Shown here one piece after another: positions 28,128-37,232 of a stretch of DNA of 49,450 nucleotides. How positions within the stretch are numbered: the stretch's first letter is position 1; each line of letters begins with the position of its first letter. The notes beneath the pieces are model-generated. The model worked only from the letters and a program-made list of their open reading frames with translations. It was not told the origin of the DNA and searched no databases. The DNA is taken from the NCBI GenBank assembly GCA_026995045.1, contig JALWPK010000204.1, positions 1 to 49,450 on the forward strand, read 5' to 3'. The translations under genes were made by a program, and so were the position numbers. The stretch comes from Gammaproteobacteria bacterium (GTDB lineage Bacteria; Pseudomonadota; Gammaproteobacteria; SZUA-229).

Positions 28128-29570
28128 TCAGTTTTTGATATGAATGGCGTGACCGTCCACCGCCAGCGCCGCTTCGTGAATGGCTTCGGACAGGGTCGGA
28201 TGTGCGAACATGGTGAGCTGGATATCCTCGGTGCTGCACTGCATTTCCATCGCGGTAACCGCCTGCGCAATCAGCTCGGAGGCATTGGCGGCAAAAACAT
28301 GCACACCCAGCACGCGGTCGGTTTGCGCATGCGAAATAATTTTCACCATGCCTTCGGCGGCGTGCATGGCTTTGGCGCGGCCATTCGCCGCCATCGGAAA
28401 CACGCCGGTTTTGTAATCAATGCCCAGCTGTTTGCACTGTTGCTCGGTTTTGCCCGCCCAGGCAATTTCCGGATGGGTGTAAATCACATTGGGAATATTT
28501 TCGTAATTGACTTCGGTAGACTGCCCGGCAATGCGCTCGGCCACCATCACACCTTCTTCCATCGCCTTGTGCGCCAGCATCGGGCCGCGCACCACATCGC
28601 CGATGGCGTAAATGCCGGGGGAGCTGGTTTCACAATGCTCATCCACCAGGATAAAACGGCGCTCGTCGAGTTCGATTTCCATTTCGGCGTCGAACATCAA
28701 ATCGCTGTTGGGTTTTCTGCCGACAGCAACCACCAGTTTGTCAAAGCTTTCCTGCTGCTCGCCCTGTTTGTTTTCGTACACCACCTTGACCTGTTTGCCC
28801 TTGACATCGGCGGACACCAGCCTGGCGTCGAGGCGGATATCCAGCCCCTGCTTCTTGAATGCGCGCAAGGCGCTGCGCGCGATTTGCTGATCGGCGGCGG
28901 ACAGAAACTCGTCCATGGTTTCGAGCAGCGTCACCTCACTGCCCAGGCGCGACCACACGCTGCCCAGCTCCAGCCCGATGACGCCTGCGCCGACGATGCC
29001 CAGCCGTTTTGGCACGGCGGTAAATTCCAGCGCGCCTGCCGAGTCCACAATCATGTCATCCTTCGGCTCGGCGCGGGGCAGACTCACCGGCGAGGAGCCG
29101 GTGGCGATAATTATGTGTTTCGCCTGCAGGCGTTCAATCACTTCCTTGGTGCGCCGGTCCTTGATGTTCACCAGCAGACCGGAAGCGATGCGCGCATGCC
29201 CCTGAAACAAATCCACCTTGTTGGTCTTGAACAGGCCGGCAATGCCGTTGGTGAGTTCGTTGACGATGTTTTGCTTGCGCGCCATCATCGCGGGCAGGTC
29301 GAGTTGCGCTTGTGACAGCTTGATGCCGTGAGCAGTAAACCCGCTTTTTGTCATCGCATACAGATGAGAGGATTCAAGCAGGGCTTTTGACGGGATGCAG
29401 CCCACGTTCAGACAGGTGCCGCCGAGTGAAGGCTTGCCATCGCGGTTTATCCATTCATCCACACAGGCGGTTTTCATGCCCAGTTGCGCACAGCGAATGG
29501 CGGCGACATAGCCGGCCGGGCCGGCGCCCATGACGACGACATCGTATTCTTTGGCGTCTTTTTTGCTCAT
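28128..29570 (-). CDS. lpdA: Dihydrolipoyl dehydrogenase (E3)
   Basis: Reoxidises the dihydrolipoyl arm of the 2-oxoglutarate dehydrogenase complex, using FAD and a redox disulfide to reduce NAD+. The 480 residues are full length. The FAD loop VVVMGAGPAGYVAAIR is near residue 10, the redox pair in GGTCLNVGCIPSKALL near 50, the NAD loop LGIVGAGVIGLELGSVW near 190, YAIGDVVRGPMLAHKA near 318 and the C-terminal catalytic His-Glu in FAHPTLSEAIHEAAL. Placed between sucB and sucC, so it is probably the E3 dedicated to this complex. Confidence 0.98.
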   Translation of the reverse strand: MSKKDAKEYDVVVMGAGPAGYVAAIRCAQLGMKTACVDEWINRDGKPSLGGTCLNVGCIPSKALLESSHLYAMTKSGFTAHGIKLSQAQLDLPAMMARKQNIVNELTNGIAGLFKTNKVDLFQGHARIASGLLVNIKDRRTKEVIERLQAKHIIIATGSSPVSLPRAEPKDDMIVDSAGALEFTAVPKRLGIVGAGVIGLELGSVWSRLGSEVTLLETMDEFLSAADQQIARSALRAFKKQGLDIRLDARLVSADVKGKQVKVVYENKQGEQQESFDKLVVAVGRKPNSDLMFDAEMEIELDERRFILVDEHCETSSPGIYAIGDVVRGPMLAHKAMEEGVMVAERIAGQSTEVNYENIPNVIYTHPEIAWAGKTEQQCKQLGIDYKTGVFPMAANGRAKAMHAAEGMVKIISHAQTDRVLGVHVFAANASELIAQAVTAMEMQCSTEDIQLTMFAHPTLSEAIHEAALAVDGHAIHIKN

Positions 29571-29599
29571 TTATATATCCGCCGCAAATATATCCACCG

Positions 29600-30895
29600 C
29601 TAAACGCCCAGCAACATGCGAGACGGGTCTTCCAGATAATCGCGCACATTGACCAGAAACTGCACCGCCTCGCGGCCATCAATAATGCGATGGTCATAGG
29701 ACAGGGCCAGGTACATCATCGGCAATACCACGACCTCGCCATCAACCACCATGGCGCGCTCCTTGATGGCGTGCATGCCCAGGATCGCGCTTTGCGGCGG
29801 GTTCAGTATCGGCGTCGACAGCATCGAACCGAACACGCCGCCGTTGGAAATGGTAAAGGTGCCGCCGCTGATGTCTTCCAGCGTCAGGCTGTTGTTTTTC
29901 GCGCGGCTGGCAAAATCGACAATCGCCTGTTCGATTTGCGCAATGCTCATCATGTCCGCGTCACGCAGGATGGGCGCCACCAGTCCGTTTGGCCCGGATA
30001 CCGCCACGCCGATATCAAAATAACCGTGATACACAATGTCGTTGTCATCGACGGAGGCGTTGATTACCGGGTACTGTTTCAACGACTCCACCACCGCCTT
30101 GACGAAGAATGACATGAAGCCCAGGCGCACGCCATGATCCTGCTCAAACTTGTCGCGGTATCGTTTGCGCAAGTCCATCACCGGCTTCATGTTGACTTCG
30201 TTGAAAGTGGTGAGAATGGCGGCGGTCTGTTGCGCTTCCAGCAAACGCTCGGCAATGCGCGCGCGCAGCCGGGTCATGGGCACGCGTTTTTCAACTCGGC
30301 CAGACATATCTTCGGCCTGTTTGCTGGCAACAGCCGGTGACTGTTTTTCTATCGGTGGCGGCTTGCTTGATGTTTCCGCTGGTGGCGCGGTTTGGGCAGC
30401 CGCTGCCTGCTGGCCACCCTCATCGCGCTGCTTCAGCGCGCGCAGCACATCTTCTTTCAGCACACGCCCGCCCTTGCCGGTGCCCTGCACCTCGTTTTCA
30501 CTGAGATGATGTTCACGCATTAATTTACGCGCCGACGGGCTGACGGCGATTTCTTCTATGACGGCCTCGTCATCCTCTGCCGCCACCGGCGCAGGCGTTG
30601 CCACTTCGCCCGGCTCGATTACCGCCAGCACCTGCCCCGCAGTGACAGTATCGCCCTGTTTGAAACGCACTTCCTTGAGCACGCCGGTTTCCAGCGCCGG
30701 CACTTCCAGAATCACCTTGTCGGTTTCCAGATCGAGCAGGGTTTCGTCACGCGTGACCACATCACCCGGTTGTTTGCGCCAGGCCGCAATCACCGCATCG
30801 GCAACCGATTCCGGCAGTTCCGGCGCCTTGATTTCAACGCTCACGTTTTGTTTTCCTTTGGCGTCTGTTGCTTTGTTGGTTGTTTCATCACGCAT
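29600..30895 (-). CDS. sucB: Dihydrolipoyllysine succinyltransferase (E2 of 2-oxoglutarate dehydrogenase)
   Basis: E2 core of the complex. From the start: one lipoyl domain with the modified Lys in [13 protein letters not shown] near residue 58, an E3-binding domain with [19 protein letters not shown] near 117, an Ala/Pro linker, and the catalytic domain ending [17 protein letters not shown], with the His and Asp of the acyltransferase site. Two starts are possible: ATG 30895 (431 residues, with a 17-residue charged leader) and GTG 30844, preceded by AAGGAAA, which matches the usual N-terminus [12 protein letters not shown]. The second gives 414 residues. It lies 8 nt after sucA. Confidence 0.97.
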   Translation of the reverse strand: MRDETTNKATDAKGKQNVSVEIKAPELPESVADAVIAAWRKQPGDVVTRDETLLDLETDKVILEVPALETGVLKEVRFKQGDTVTAGQVLAVIEPGEVATPAPVAAEDDEAVIEEIAVSPSARKLMREHHLSENEVQGTGKGGRVLKEDVLRALKQRDEGGQQAAAAQTAPPAETSSKPPPIEKQSPAVASKQAEDMSGRVEKRVPMTRLRARIAERLLEAQQTAAILTTFNEVNMKPVMDLRKRYRDKFEQDHGVRLGFMSFFVKAVVESLKQYPVINASVDDNDIVYHGYFDIGVAVSGPNGLVAPILRDADMMSIAQIEQAIVDFASRAKNNSLTLEDISGGTFTISNGGVFGSMLSTPILNPPQSAILGMHAIKERAMVVDGEVVVLPMMYLALSYDHRIIDGREAVQFLVNVRDYLEDPSRMLLGV

Positions 30896-30903
30896 GGTTC
30901 ATC

Positions 30904-33750
30904 CTATAACTTTAATGCCTGGTTGACGAGTTCCTTTTGCTGGATGCCGTGCAGTTTGGCGGAACCCACCGCCGGCACTGCGGACGGCTCACGGCCGACA
31001 TAGCCGATTTGCCAGCGCGGATTGAGCATGGCGGCGAAACGCAGTTTGACGAAATCCCACGCGCCCTGGTTTTTCGGTTCTTCCTGACACCAGATCAACT
31101 CATTGGCGCCGGTGTAGGCCGAAAGCACCTCATCCAGTTCTTCTCCCGGCAGTGGATAAATCTGCTCAAGCCGGATCAGTGCAATATCCTTGATGCCGCT
31201 GCGGTCGCGCTTGTCCAGCAGTTCGTAATAAATTTTACCGCTGCACAAAATGACTCTGCTGACCTTGTGCGGGTTTTCAATACTGTTGTCAGGCAACACC
31301 CATTGAAACTCGCCTTCGCTGAAATCCTGCAGGCTGCTGACACACAACTTGTGCCGCAACAGGCTTTTTGGCGTCATCACGATTAATGGCTTGCGAATAT
31401 TGCGAATCATCTGACGGCGCAGCAGATGAAATATCTGCGCGGGGGTGCTGGGCGCACACACCTGAATATTGTGCACTGCGCACAATTGCAGATATCGCTC
31501 CAGCCTGGCGGAGGAATGTTCCGCGCCCTGGCCTTCAAAGCCGTGCGGCAGCAGCATCACCAGTCCGCAATAGCGCCCCCACTTGTGTTCGCCGGAAACG
31601 ATGAACTGGTCGATGACCACCTGCGCGCCATTGGCAAAATCGCCAAACTGGGCTTCCCATAGTGTCAGTGTTTTTGGCTCGGCAGTGGCGAAGCCGTATT
31701 CGAAAGCCAGCACGGCCAGCTCGGACAACAGCGAATCAAACACACGAAAGTTTGCGCGCGGCGTGCCCACGCTTCGCAGCGGCACAAACTCTTCACCGTT
31801 TTTCTGGTTGTGCAGCACGGCATGGCGATGAAAAAACGTGCCCCGACCGCTGTCCTGTCCGGACAGGCGCACGGCATACCCTTCATGCACCAGCGTGGCG
31901 TAGGCCATGATTTCGGCAAATCCCCAGTCAATCGGCAGGGCGTCGTGCGCCATTTTGTGGCGGTCTTCCATAATCTTGGCGACGCGCGGGTGCAGTTCAA
32001 ATCCTGCCGGAATCTGTTCGATGCGCGTATAAAGCTGTTTGATCGTTTCGATGGGAACGGACGTGTCCACCTTGTCCAGAATTGACGCCTTGCTGACTTC
32101 CTGCCAGTTCACGCGGGTGGACATATCCGCCTTGTCCGCCGGCAGGATATGCGGCACCACGCATTCGCCAGCTTCCAGTATGGCGCGCACCGAATCCACC
32201 ATTTTCTGCGCTTGCTGCTGCGTCAGCACGCCGGTGCGCACCATCTTGTCGGCATACTGCTCGCGCGTGGTGGCCAGGCGCTCAATTTTTTTGTACATCA
32301 TCGGCTGGGTGACGCGCGGCTCGTCCGCCTCGTTGTGGCCATGACGGCGGTAGCAAACCAGGTCGATAACCACATCCTTTTTGAACAGCATGCGGTATTT
32401 CAGCGCCAGCCGGGTGATCGCGACTACCGCTTCCGGGTCGTCGCCGTTGACATGAAAAATCGGCGCATCAACCATCTTGGCGACATCGGTGCAATATGTC
32501 GTGGAGCGCGCATCGCGTTGCAGGCTGGTGGTAAAACCTATCTGGTTGTTGACAATAATATGCACCGTGCCGTGCGTGGTATAACCGCGCGACTGTGACA
32601 TTTGCAGCGTTTCCATCACCACGCCCTGGCCGGAAAAAGCGGCGTCGCCGTGGATTTGCACCGGAATCACTTCATTGCCTTCACGGTCGCCGCGGCGATA
32701 CTGGCGCGCGCGCACCGAGCCTTCAACCACCGGGCCGACGATTTCCAGATGCGAAGGGTTAAACGCCAGCGCCAGATGCACCGGCCCGCCCGGCGTATCC
32801 ATGTCAGAGGCGAATCCCATGTGGTATTTCACATCCCCTGTCAGCTCCTTGACATCCTTCGTGCCTTCAAACTCGCTGAACAGGTCCTGCGGCTTTTTGC
32901 CAAGAATATTGACCAGCACATTCAACCGCCCGCGATGCGCCATGCCGATGACCACTTCCTTGATGCCGCTTTCCCCGGCGCGCATCACCAGTTCATCCAG
33001 CAGCGGTATCAATGACTCGCCGCCTTCCAGCGAGAAGCGTTTCTGGCCGACATACTTGGTGTGAAGAAAACGCTCCAGCCCTTCCGCCACGGTGAGCTGC
33101 TGCAGAATATTGATTTTTTCTATATCGCTGAATTTGTATTCGCCATGCGCGGTTTCCATCTGGTTTTGCAGCCAGCGTTTTTCTTCCGTCTCGACGATGT
33201 GCATGTATTCCACGCCCACCGAGCCGCAATAGGTGGCTTGCACAATGGCGTAGATATCGCGCAGTTTGAGCATGTCGACGCCGGCCAGCGAGCCGGTTTC
33301 GAACACCGTGTCCAGATCAGCTTCGGACAGGCCGTGATGCGCCAGCTCCAGCTCCGGCACATGCTTGACATCATCGACAGGCAGCGGGTTGGTATGGGCG
33401 ACCTGATGGCCGCGAAAACGGAATGCATTGATTAACTGCAGCACATTGACCTGTTTGCGCTCCTGCTCCAGATCGCAAGTCTGCGCTCCAGGGGCGCGGG
33501 GCTGCTTCGCCAGTTCACGGAAATAGCGTCTGACTTCCGCATGCGGCACATCATTATGCAGGGCGGACTCGCCCGAGCCATTGGTTTTGCGCGCCGGCAG
33601 CGAATCAAAAAACTCCCGCCATTGCGCCGGCACGCTGTTGTGATCACTCAGCCAGGACTCGTACAAGGACTCCAGCCACGCTGCGCTGCCATCATTGAGA
33701 TGTGAACTGTTCCACAGTTCCTGCATACCGCGCCTGGTTGTTTGCGCCAT
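30904..33750 (-). CDS. sucA: 2-oxoglutarate dehydrogenase E1 component
   Basis: Thiamine-diphosphate-dependent decarboxylase of 2-oxoglutarate. The 948 residues are full length. Visible: the N-terminal SSHLNDGSAAWLESLYESW that binds E2, GMAHRGRLNVLVNILGK near residue 265, the IQIHGDAAFSGQGVV block, the thiamine-binding segment HVNGDDPEAVV followed by NEADEP, and the C-terminal TPKSLLRHKLCVS and WCQEEPKNQGAWDFV. It is the first gene of sucABlpdCD. A TACAAT box on the minus strand at 33779-33784 is a candidate -10, about 29 nt upstream of its start, in a short gap shared with a divergent gene. Confidence 0.98.
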   Translation of the reverse strand: MAQTTRRGMQELWNSSHLNDGSAAWLESLYESWLSDHNSVPAQWREFFDSLPARKTNGSGESALHNDVPHAEVRRYFRELAKQPRAPGAQTCDLEQERKQVNVLQLINAFRFRGHQVAHTNPLPVDDVKHVPELELAHHGLSEADLDTVFETGSLAGVDMLKLRDIYAIVQATYCGSVGVEYMHIVETEEKRWLQNQMETAHGEYKFSDIEKINILQQLTVAEGLERFLHTKYVGQKRFSLEGGESLIPLLDELVMRAGESGIKEVVIGMAHRGRLNVLVNILGKKPQDLFSEFEGTKDVKELTGDVKYHMGFASDMDTPGGPVHLALAFNPSHLEIVGPVVEGSVRARQYRRGDREGNEVIPVQIHGDAAFSGQGVVMETLQMSQSRGYTTHGTVHIIVNNQIGFTTSLQRDARSTTYCTDVAKMVDAPIFHVNGDDPEAVVAITRLALKYRMLFKKDVVIDLVCYRRHGHNEADEPRVTQPMMYKKIERLATTREQYADKMVRTGVLTQQQAQKMVDSVRAILEAGECVVPHILPADKADMSTRVNWQEVSKASILDKVDTSVPIETIKQLYTRIEQIPAGFELHPRVAKIMEDRHKMAHDALPIDWGFAEIMAYATLVHEGYAVRLSGQDSGRGTFFHRHAVLHNQKNGEEFVPLRSVGTPRANFRVFDSLLSELAVLAFEYGFATAEPKTLTLWEAQFGDFANGAQVVIDQFIVSGEHKWGRYCGLVMLLPHGFEGQGAEHSSARLERYLQLCAVHNIQVCAPSTPAQIFHLLRRQMIRNIRKPLIVMTPKSLLRHKLCVSSLQDFSEGEFQWVLPDNSIENPHKVSRVILCSGKIYYELLDKRDRSGIKDIALIRLEQIYPLPGEELDEVLSAYTGANELIWCQEEPKNQGAWDFVKLRFAAMLNPRWQIGYVGREPSAVPAVGSAKLHGIQQKELVNQALKL

Positions 33751-33832
33751 CGGGACTCTCTCTGTTGGGATTGCTCTAATTGTAGAACTCGATCACAGAA
33801 CATGTTGCCGATTCACTCTATATTTTACGCAA

Positions 33833-34288
33833 ATGCCGCCAAACACCTATCTTTTTATGGCCCTGAGAACCCGGCTGATGTTACGCGAGATTCACCCGGC
33901 AAGATGCTTGCACAATACACGACGGCGCTGGTTCAGCGACGCCGATATGGATTTGTTTGTCTGGCTCGACCGGCAGATGCCGGTTCGCTTTCAGCTCAGC
34001 TGGAACAAGCGGGAAATGGAACACGCGCTGAGCTGGGACAGAAACACCGGGTTTACCCTTCACCAGGTTGACGCTGGCGAATACCGTGTCACCGATTACA
34101 AAATGACGCCGTTATTGTCGCCCGTAGACGAGGAAACACTGGACGCCGCCGGGCTGGCCACCCGCTTTCTGCGCGCCAGCAATCATATCGACCCCACGCT
34201 GGCGGATTTTATCTATGCCCGTCTGCTGGAATATCCGCGGCAAGGCAGGCCGCGCGCAAGTCGCCACACTGCTGTAACAGGCGAGTAA
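33833..34288 (+). CDS. Hypothetical protein, possibly conserved
   Basis: No function recognised. The start is ATG 33833 or ATG 33857 (MALRTRLMLREIHPARCL); the frame continues upstream through the sucA start region, which is not coding on this strand. The 151-residue product is basic at the N-terminus, with NTRRRWFSDADMDLFVWLD and FQLSWNKREMEHALSWDRNTGFTLHQVD. That pattern recalls a proteobacterial family of unknown function. No membrane segment or signal peptide is seen. Its 3' end overlaps the 3' end of the converging Nudix gene by 80 nt. It is divergent from sucA across about 82 nt. Confidence 0.65.
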   Translation: MPPNTYLFMALRTRLMLREIHPARCLHNTRRRWFSDADMDLFVWLDRQMPVRFQLSWNKREMEHALSWDRNTGFTLHQVDAGEYRVTDYKMTPLLSPVDEETLDAAGLATRFLRASNHIDPTLADFIYARLLEYPRQGRPRASRHTAVTGE

Positions 34289-34673
34289 TCGGCGCGAACA
34301 GCGGCGTTGGCAACACATCATAGTCGAACCACTGCCAGCGCCCGCATTTTTCAGGCTCCCTCGCCTGCGGTTCGCCGCCGCGCCAGCGCGCGCTGACATA
34401 CAGCGTAAGATAATCTACGCCATTCAGCCTGAACGGTTCATTGCAAAATGTTGCCGGCTGCATGTCCGCCGCCTGCAAGCCGGTTTCTTCACGCAACTCG
34501 CGCGCCGCGCACTGCAACACGGTTTCGCCCGGCTCCAGACGCCCGCCAGGAAATTGCCAGCATGGCGAAGCTTGCCGACTTAACCTTTCGCCCAGCAACA
34601 CCTGATGCTGTTTCCACACAATCACAGCCACGCCTATGCGCAGTTGGCGGGAAGATGGGCCGGATGATGACAT
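34209..34673 (-). CDS. Nudix hydrolase (MutT-like)
   Basis: A 154-residue Nudix protein that hydrolyses nucleoside diphosphates linked to another group, for example oxidised or modified NTPs. The Nudix box is intact near residues 43-65: GGRLEPGETV...ARELREETGL, with the spacing Gx5Ex7REUxEExGU. The FPGG and WQFPGGRLEPGE region and the closing WFDYDVLPTPLFAPITRLL resemble the short NUDT/MutT type, but the substrate cannot be told. The last 80 nt overlap the converging orphan gene. The gene stands alone on its strand. Confidence 0.92.
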   Translation of the reverse strand: MSSSGPSSRQLRIGVAVIVWKQHQVLLGERLSRQASPCWQFPGGRLEPGETVLQCAARELREETGLQAADMQPATFCNEPFRLNGVDYLTLYVSARWRGGEPQAREPEKCGRWQWFDYDVLPTPLFAPITRLLQQCGDLRAACLAADIPADGHR

Positions 34674-34724
34674 GACAGGGTGAGAAATTTGACGGCCTGT
34701 GACGCAGCGTTATCCGCCAGCGGC

Positions 34725-35735
34725 TCAGGCGTCAGTGGCCACCTGCACGCAGTTTTTGCCTTTCTGCTTGGCGTGATACATGGCGACATCGGCAGAGGCA
34801 ATCATGGTGTCGAGCGAGTATCCGGGTTTGTATTCGGTGACGCCGAGTGAAATCGTCACCTTGGGCAACTGCTTGCCATCGATAATGCCGGGGTCGGCCT
34901 TGCTGATACGCTCGCGCAGGCGCTCGGCGATTTCGACGGCGTATTCCAGTTTGGTTTCGGGCAGCAGCACACAAAATTCCTCGCCGCCAAAGCGCGCCAC
35001 CAGATCATTGGGGCGCAGCGGCTTGCGGATGTTTTCACCGACCGTGACCAGCACCTGGTCGCCGGCAAGATGGCCGTAGGTGTCGTTGTACTGCTTAAAG
35101 TCGTCGACATCAATCATAATCATCGACAGCGGCAGGTTGTCGCGCTCGCTGCGCTTGATTTCGCGCTCGAAGGCGTCATCCAACCAGCCGCGATTGTGCA
35201 GGCCGGTGAGCGCATCGATGGTGGCGTAACGCTGGTATTTGCGTTGCATTTCCAAGCTGTCGGCAATCACCAGATTGCTGTAGCGCACGCGCTCGGACAT
35301 GATGTAAAGCAGGTTGCGGGAAATTTCATGCGACACGCTGACCAGCCGCCACAGGATTTCCTGCTCGATTTCCAGCACAATGGTGGGTTCGGATGCGCGC
35401 ACCTGCGCCGACGGCGCGCGGTCATCGATAATCGACATTTCGCCAACGCATTCCCCCGGCTCGACCGTCGCCAGCGGAATTTCCTCATAGGGGCCAAGCT
35501 GAATCACCAACCGGCCGCTGACCAGTACATACAAATGCCGGTTTACCTTGTCCGTCGACAGCAGAACTTCATCGGTTTCCAGCGAGCGGTAGGGACACTG
35601 GTCAAGCAGCTCGACAATTTCCGGGTTATCCAGATCCACATTCCTGAACAACTGCAAACGTGACAGCATTTGCTTGTCATGCTTTTCAGGTACGGCGTTG
35701 TCCATGGAAGTTGTGTTCTCTTGTTTGGATAACAT
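34725..35735 (-). CDS. Cyclic-nucleotide-binding-domain diguanylate cyclase
   Basis: A 336-residue cytoplasmic protein. Residues 25-145 form a Crp-like cyclic nucleotide-binding domain (LYVLVSGRLVIQLG, VEPGECVGEMSIIDDRAPSAQVRA). Residues 165-336 form a GGDEF domain with the active motif GGEEF and the inhibitory RxxD site (RPND) five residues before it, so the cyclase is probably active and feedback-controlled by c-di-GMP. The phosphate-binding Arg of cAMP sites is present in the RAPSAQVRA segment, but the ligand is not certain. The start is ATG 35735, with ATG 35705 as an alternative. The gene is divergent from the MBL-fold hydrolase. Confidence 0.92.
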   Translation of the reverse strand: MLSKQENTTSMDNAVPEKHDKQMLSRLQLFRNVDLDNPEIVELLDQCPYRSLETDEVLLSTDKVNRHLYVLVSGRLVIQLGPYEEIPLATVEPGECVGEMSIIDDRAPSAQVRASEPTIVLEIEQEILWRLVSVSHEISRNLLYIMSERVRYSNLVIADSLEMQRKYQRYATIDALTGLHNRGWLDDAFEREIKRSERDNLPLSMIMIDVDDFKQYNDTYGHLAGDQVLVTVGENIRKPLRPNDLVARFGGEEFCVLLPETKLEYAVEIAERLRERISKADPGIIDGKQLPKVTISLGVTEYKPGYSLDTMIASADVAMYHAKQKGKNCVQVATDA

Positions 35736-35873
35736 CAGCCAGCCACCATGCGGCGTTGTGCGAGTCCCGGAAGATTACAGCATATCAGGCTGGTTTTCAG
35801 CAACACCGGCTTAATCCCGCGCCACAATCCGCGTATACTGTTTAACCGTATTCAGTGAGCAAAAGAGGCGCGC

Positions 35874-36605
35874 ATGAGCGGCAATGACGAACATTTCAGC
35901 ATCATCAGCAAGGAACTGGGGCCGATGGAAAATTTTGTCTATCTGCTGCACGACCACGCCAGCAGCCACGCCGCCATCGTCGACCCGGCCTGGGACGTGG
36001 AGCAGATGATTGATCTGGCGAAGCAGCAAGATATTGAAATCACAGACATTCTGCTCACCCACAGCCACCACGACCACATCAACGGCATCGATAAGGTGCT
36101 CCAGCATTTTGACGCCCGCGTACACCTGCTCAAGCCCGAAGCCAGCTTCTGGGGCGCCGAGCTGGCCAAACCGGCGCTGCATCACGGTGGCGACGTGCTG
36201 CGGCTGGGCGAAAGCGAAATCGAAATCCTGCACACCCCCGGCCACACCCCCGGCTCGGCCTGCTACAAACTGGGCAAACACCTGATCGCCGGCGACACCC
36301 TGTTCGTATTTGGCTGTGGCCGCTGCGACCTGTCAGGCGGCGACCCCAACCAGATGTACGACACCCTGCGCCGCCTCAAACACGACCTGCCCGGCAACAC
36401 CATCCTGCACCCCGGCCACAACTACTCTCCCGCGCACCCCACCTCAACCTTGCAGGAACAGGCCAAAGGCAACCCGTTCATGCATTTCGACAACAAGAAT
36501 GACTTCGTGAAATACCGCATGCAGATTCACGACAGGGTGCGCAGCGATCCGTATGAACCGGTGAGCAAGGATGAAGCCTTGCAGTGTGTGCATGGGCATC
36601 ATTAG
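35874..36605 (+). CDS. MBL-fold hydrolase, glyoxalase II/ETHE1-like
   Basis: Metallo-beta-lactamase-fold protein of 243 residues. The zinc or iron site is visible: THSHHDHING near residue 62, TPGHTPGSACY near 122, AGDTLFVFGCGRCDL near 142 and HPGHNYSP near 180. The segment GCGRCDLSGGDPNQMYDTL resembles glyoxalase II and persulfide dioxygenase relatives, but the exact substrate (hydroxyacylglutathione or persulfide) cannot be told. The start ATG has an AGAGG site 5 nt upstream. It is followed by a 291-nt gap with no gene seen. Confidence 0.9.
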   Translation: MSGNDEHFSIISKELGPMENFVYLLHDHASSHAAIVDPAWDVEQMIDLAKQQDIEITDILLTHSHHDHINGIDKVLQHFDARVHLLKPEASFWGAELAKPALHHGGDVLRLGESEIEILHTPGHTPGSACYKLGKHLIAGDTLFVFGCGRCDLSGGDPNQMYDTLRRLKHDLPGNTILHPGHNYSPAHPTSTLQEQAKGNPFMHFDNKNDFVKYRMQIHDRVRSDPYEPVSKDEALQCVHGHH

Positions 36606-36652
36606 GGAAGCCCTGATTTATTCAGCTTCCTTAGTTGATCATTCATGCGGAG

Positions 36653-36705
36653 CAACTGATAAGGCAATAATCTTGCGGAACCGAAAATATCAACTGATAA
36701 GGCAA
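36653..36705. repeat. Pair of 15-bp direct repeats in the MBL-Rieske gap
   Basis: The 15-mer CAACTGATAAGGCAA occurs at 36653-36667 and again at 36691-36705, 38 bp apart start to start; TGCGGA precedes both copies in the same area. They lie in the 291-nt gap (36606-36896) before the Rieske gene. No gene or terminator was seen there. The repeats could be regulator half-sites or a small duplication. Confidence 0.5.
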
Positions 36706-36896
36706 CCTGCCGTTAGCGTTACATACCACCATAGCAAACAACGCGAGATTGCCGCATCATTACACTCCCCGCCATGACACAAAACCCGCAAACCTGCCTG
36801 CCGCCCACCCCAAAAACCCCACAACTATCAACGTATTATGCGCCCAATATCAGAATGCGCTAAAATGCCACCCCGATTTTCACAACCCTGTTGATT

Positions 36897-37211
36897 ATGG
36901 CTGATAACTTTGTCGCCCTGGCGGCGGTCGCCGATGTGCCTCCCGGCAAGATGTACCGCGCGATTCACGATGGCAAGGCCTATTTGCTGGCCAATGTCGA
37001 TGGCGCGGTGTATGCAGTGGATGATATGTGCACCCATGAGGATGCATCACTGTACAAGGGCTCGCTGCATGACGATTGCGTCAAATGCCCGCTGCACGGC
37101 AGCCGTTTCAGGCTGGCCACCGGCGAGGCGCTGGACGAACCGGCCGAGGAGAATCTGAACACTTACGCTGTCAAAATAGAAGGCGACAGCATTCTGGTCG
37201 CAGTCGGCTGA
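36897..37211 (+). CDS. Rieske [2Fe-2S] protein, NirD-like
   Basis: A 104-residue single Rieske domain from ATG 36897 (a TTG 6 nt upstream is also in frame). The cluster motifs are CTHEDASL (CxH) near residue 44 and CVKCPLHGSRF (CxxH) near 64, with two Cys and two His as required. There is no signal peptide, so it is cytoplasmic, like the small subunit of NAD(P)H nitrite reductase or the ferredoxins of aromatic dioxygenases. No nitrite reductase or dioxygenase large subunit is nearby. It is the first gene of a same-strand run, 21 nt before the TrpD2-like gene, so it may serve as an electron carrier for that cluster (inference). Confidence 0.92.
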   Translation: MADNFVALAAVADVPPGKMYRAIHDGKAYLLANVDGAVYAVDDMCTHEDASLYKGSLHDDCVKCPLHGSRFRLATGEALDEPAEENLNTYAVKIEGDSILVAVG

Positions 37212-37232
37212 CTGCGCGAACGAGGTACCCCC

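Noticed and set aside
27819..29315. 498-codon open frame on the plus strand across lpdA and sucC
   Set aside because: It lies opposite clear lpdA and sucC genes and its product has no domain features; long antisense frames are common in GC-rich genes.
36571..36777. 68-codon frame after the MBL gene
   Set aside because: It overlaps the MBL gene in another frame and carries the direct repeats; no coding signs.
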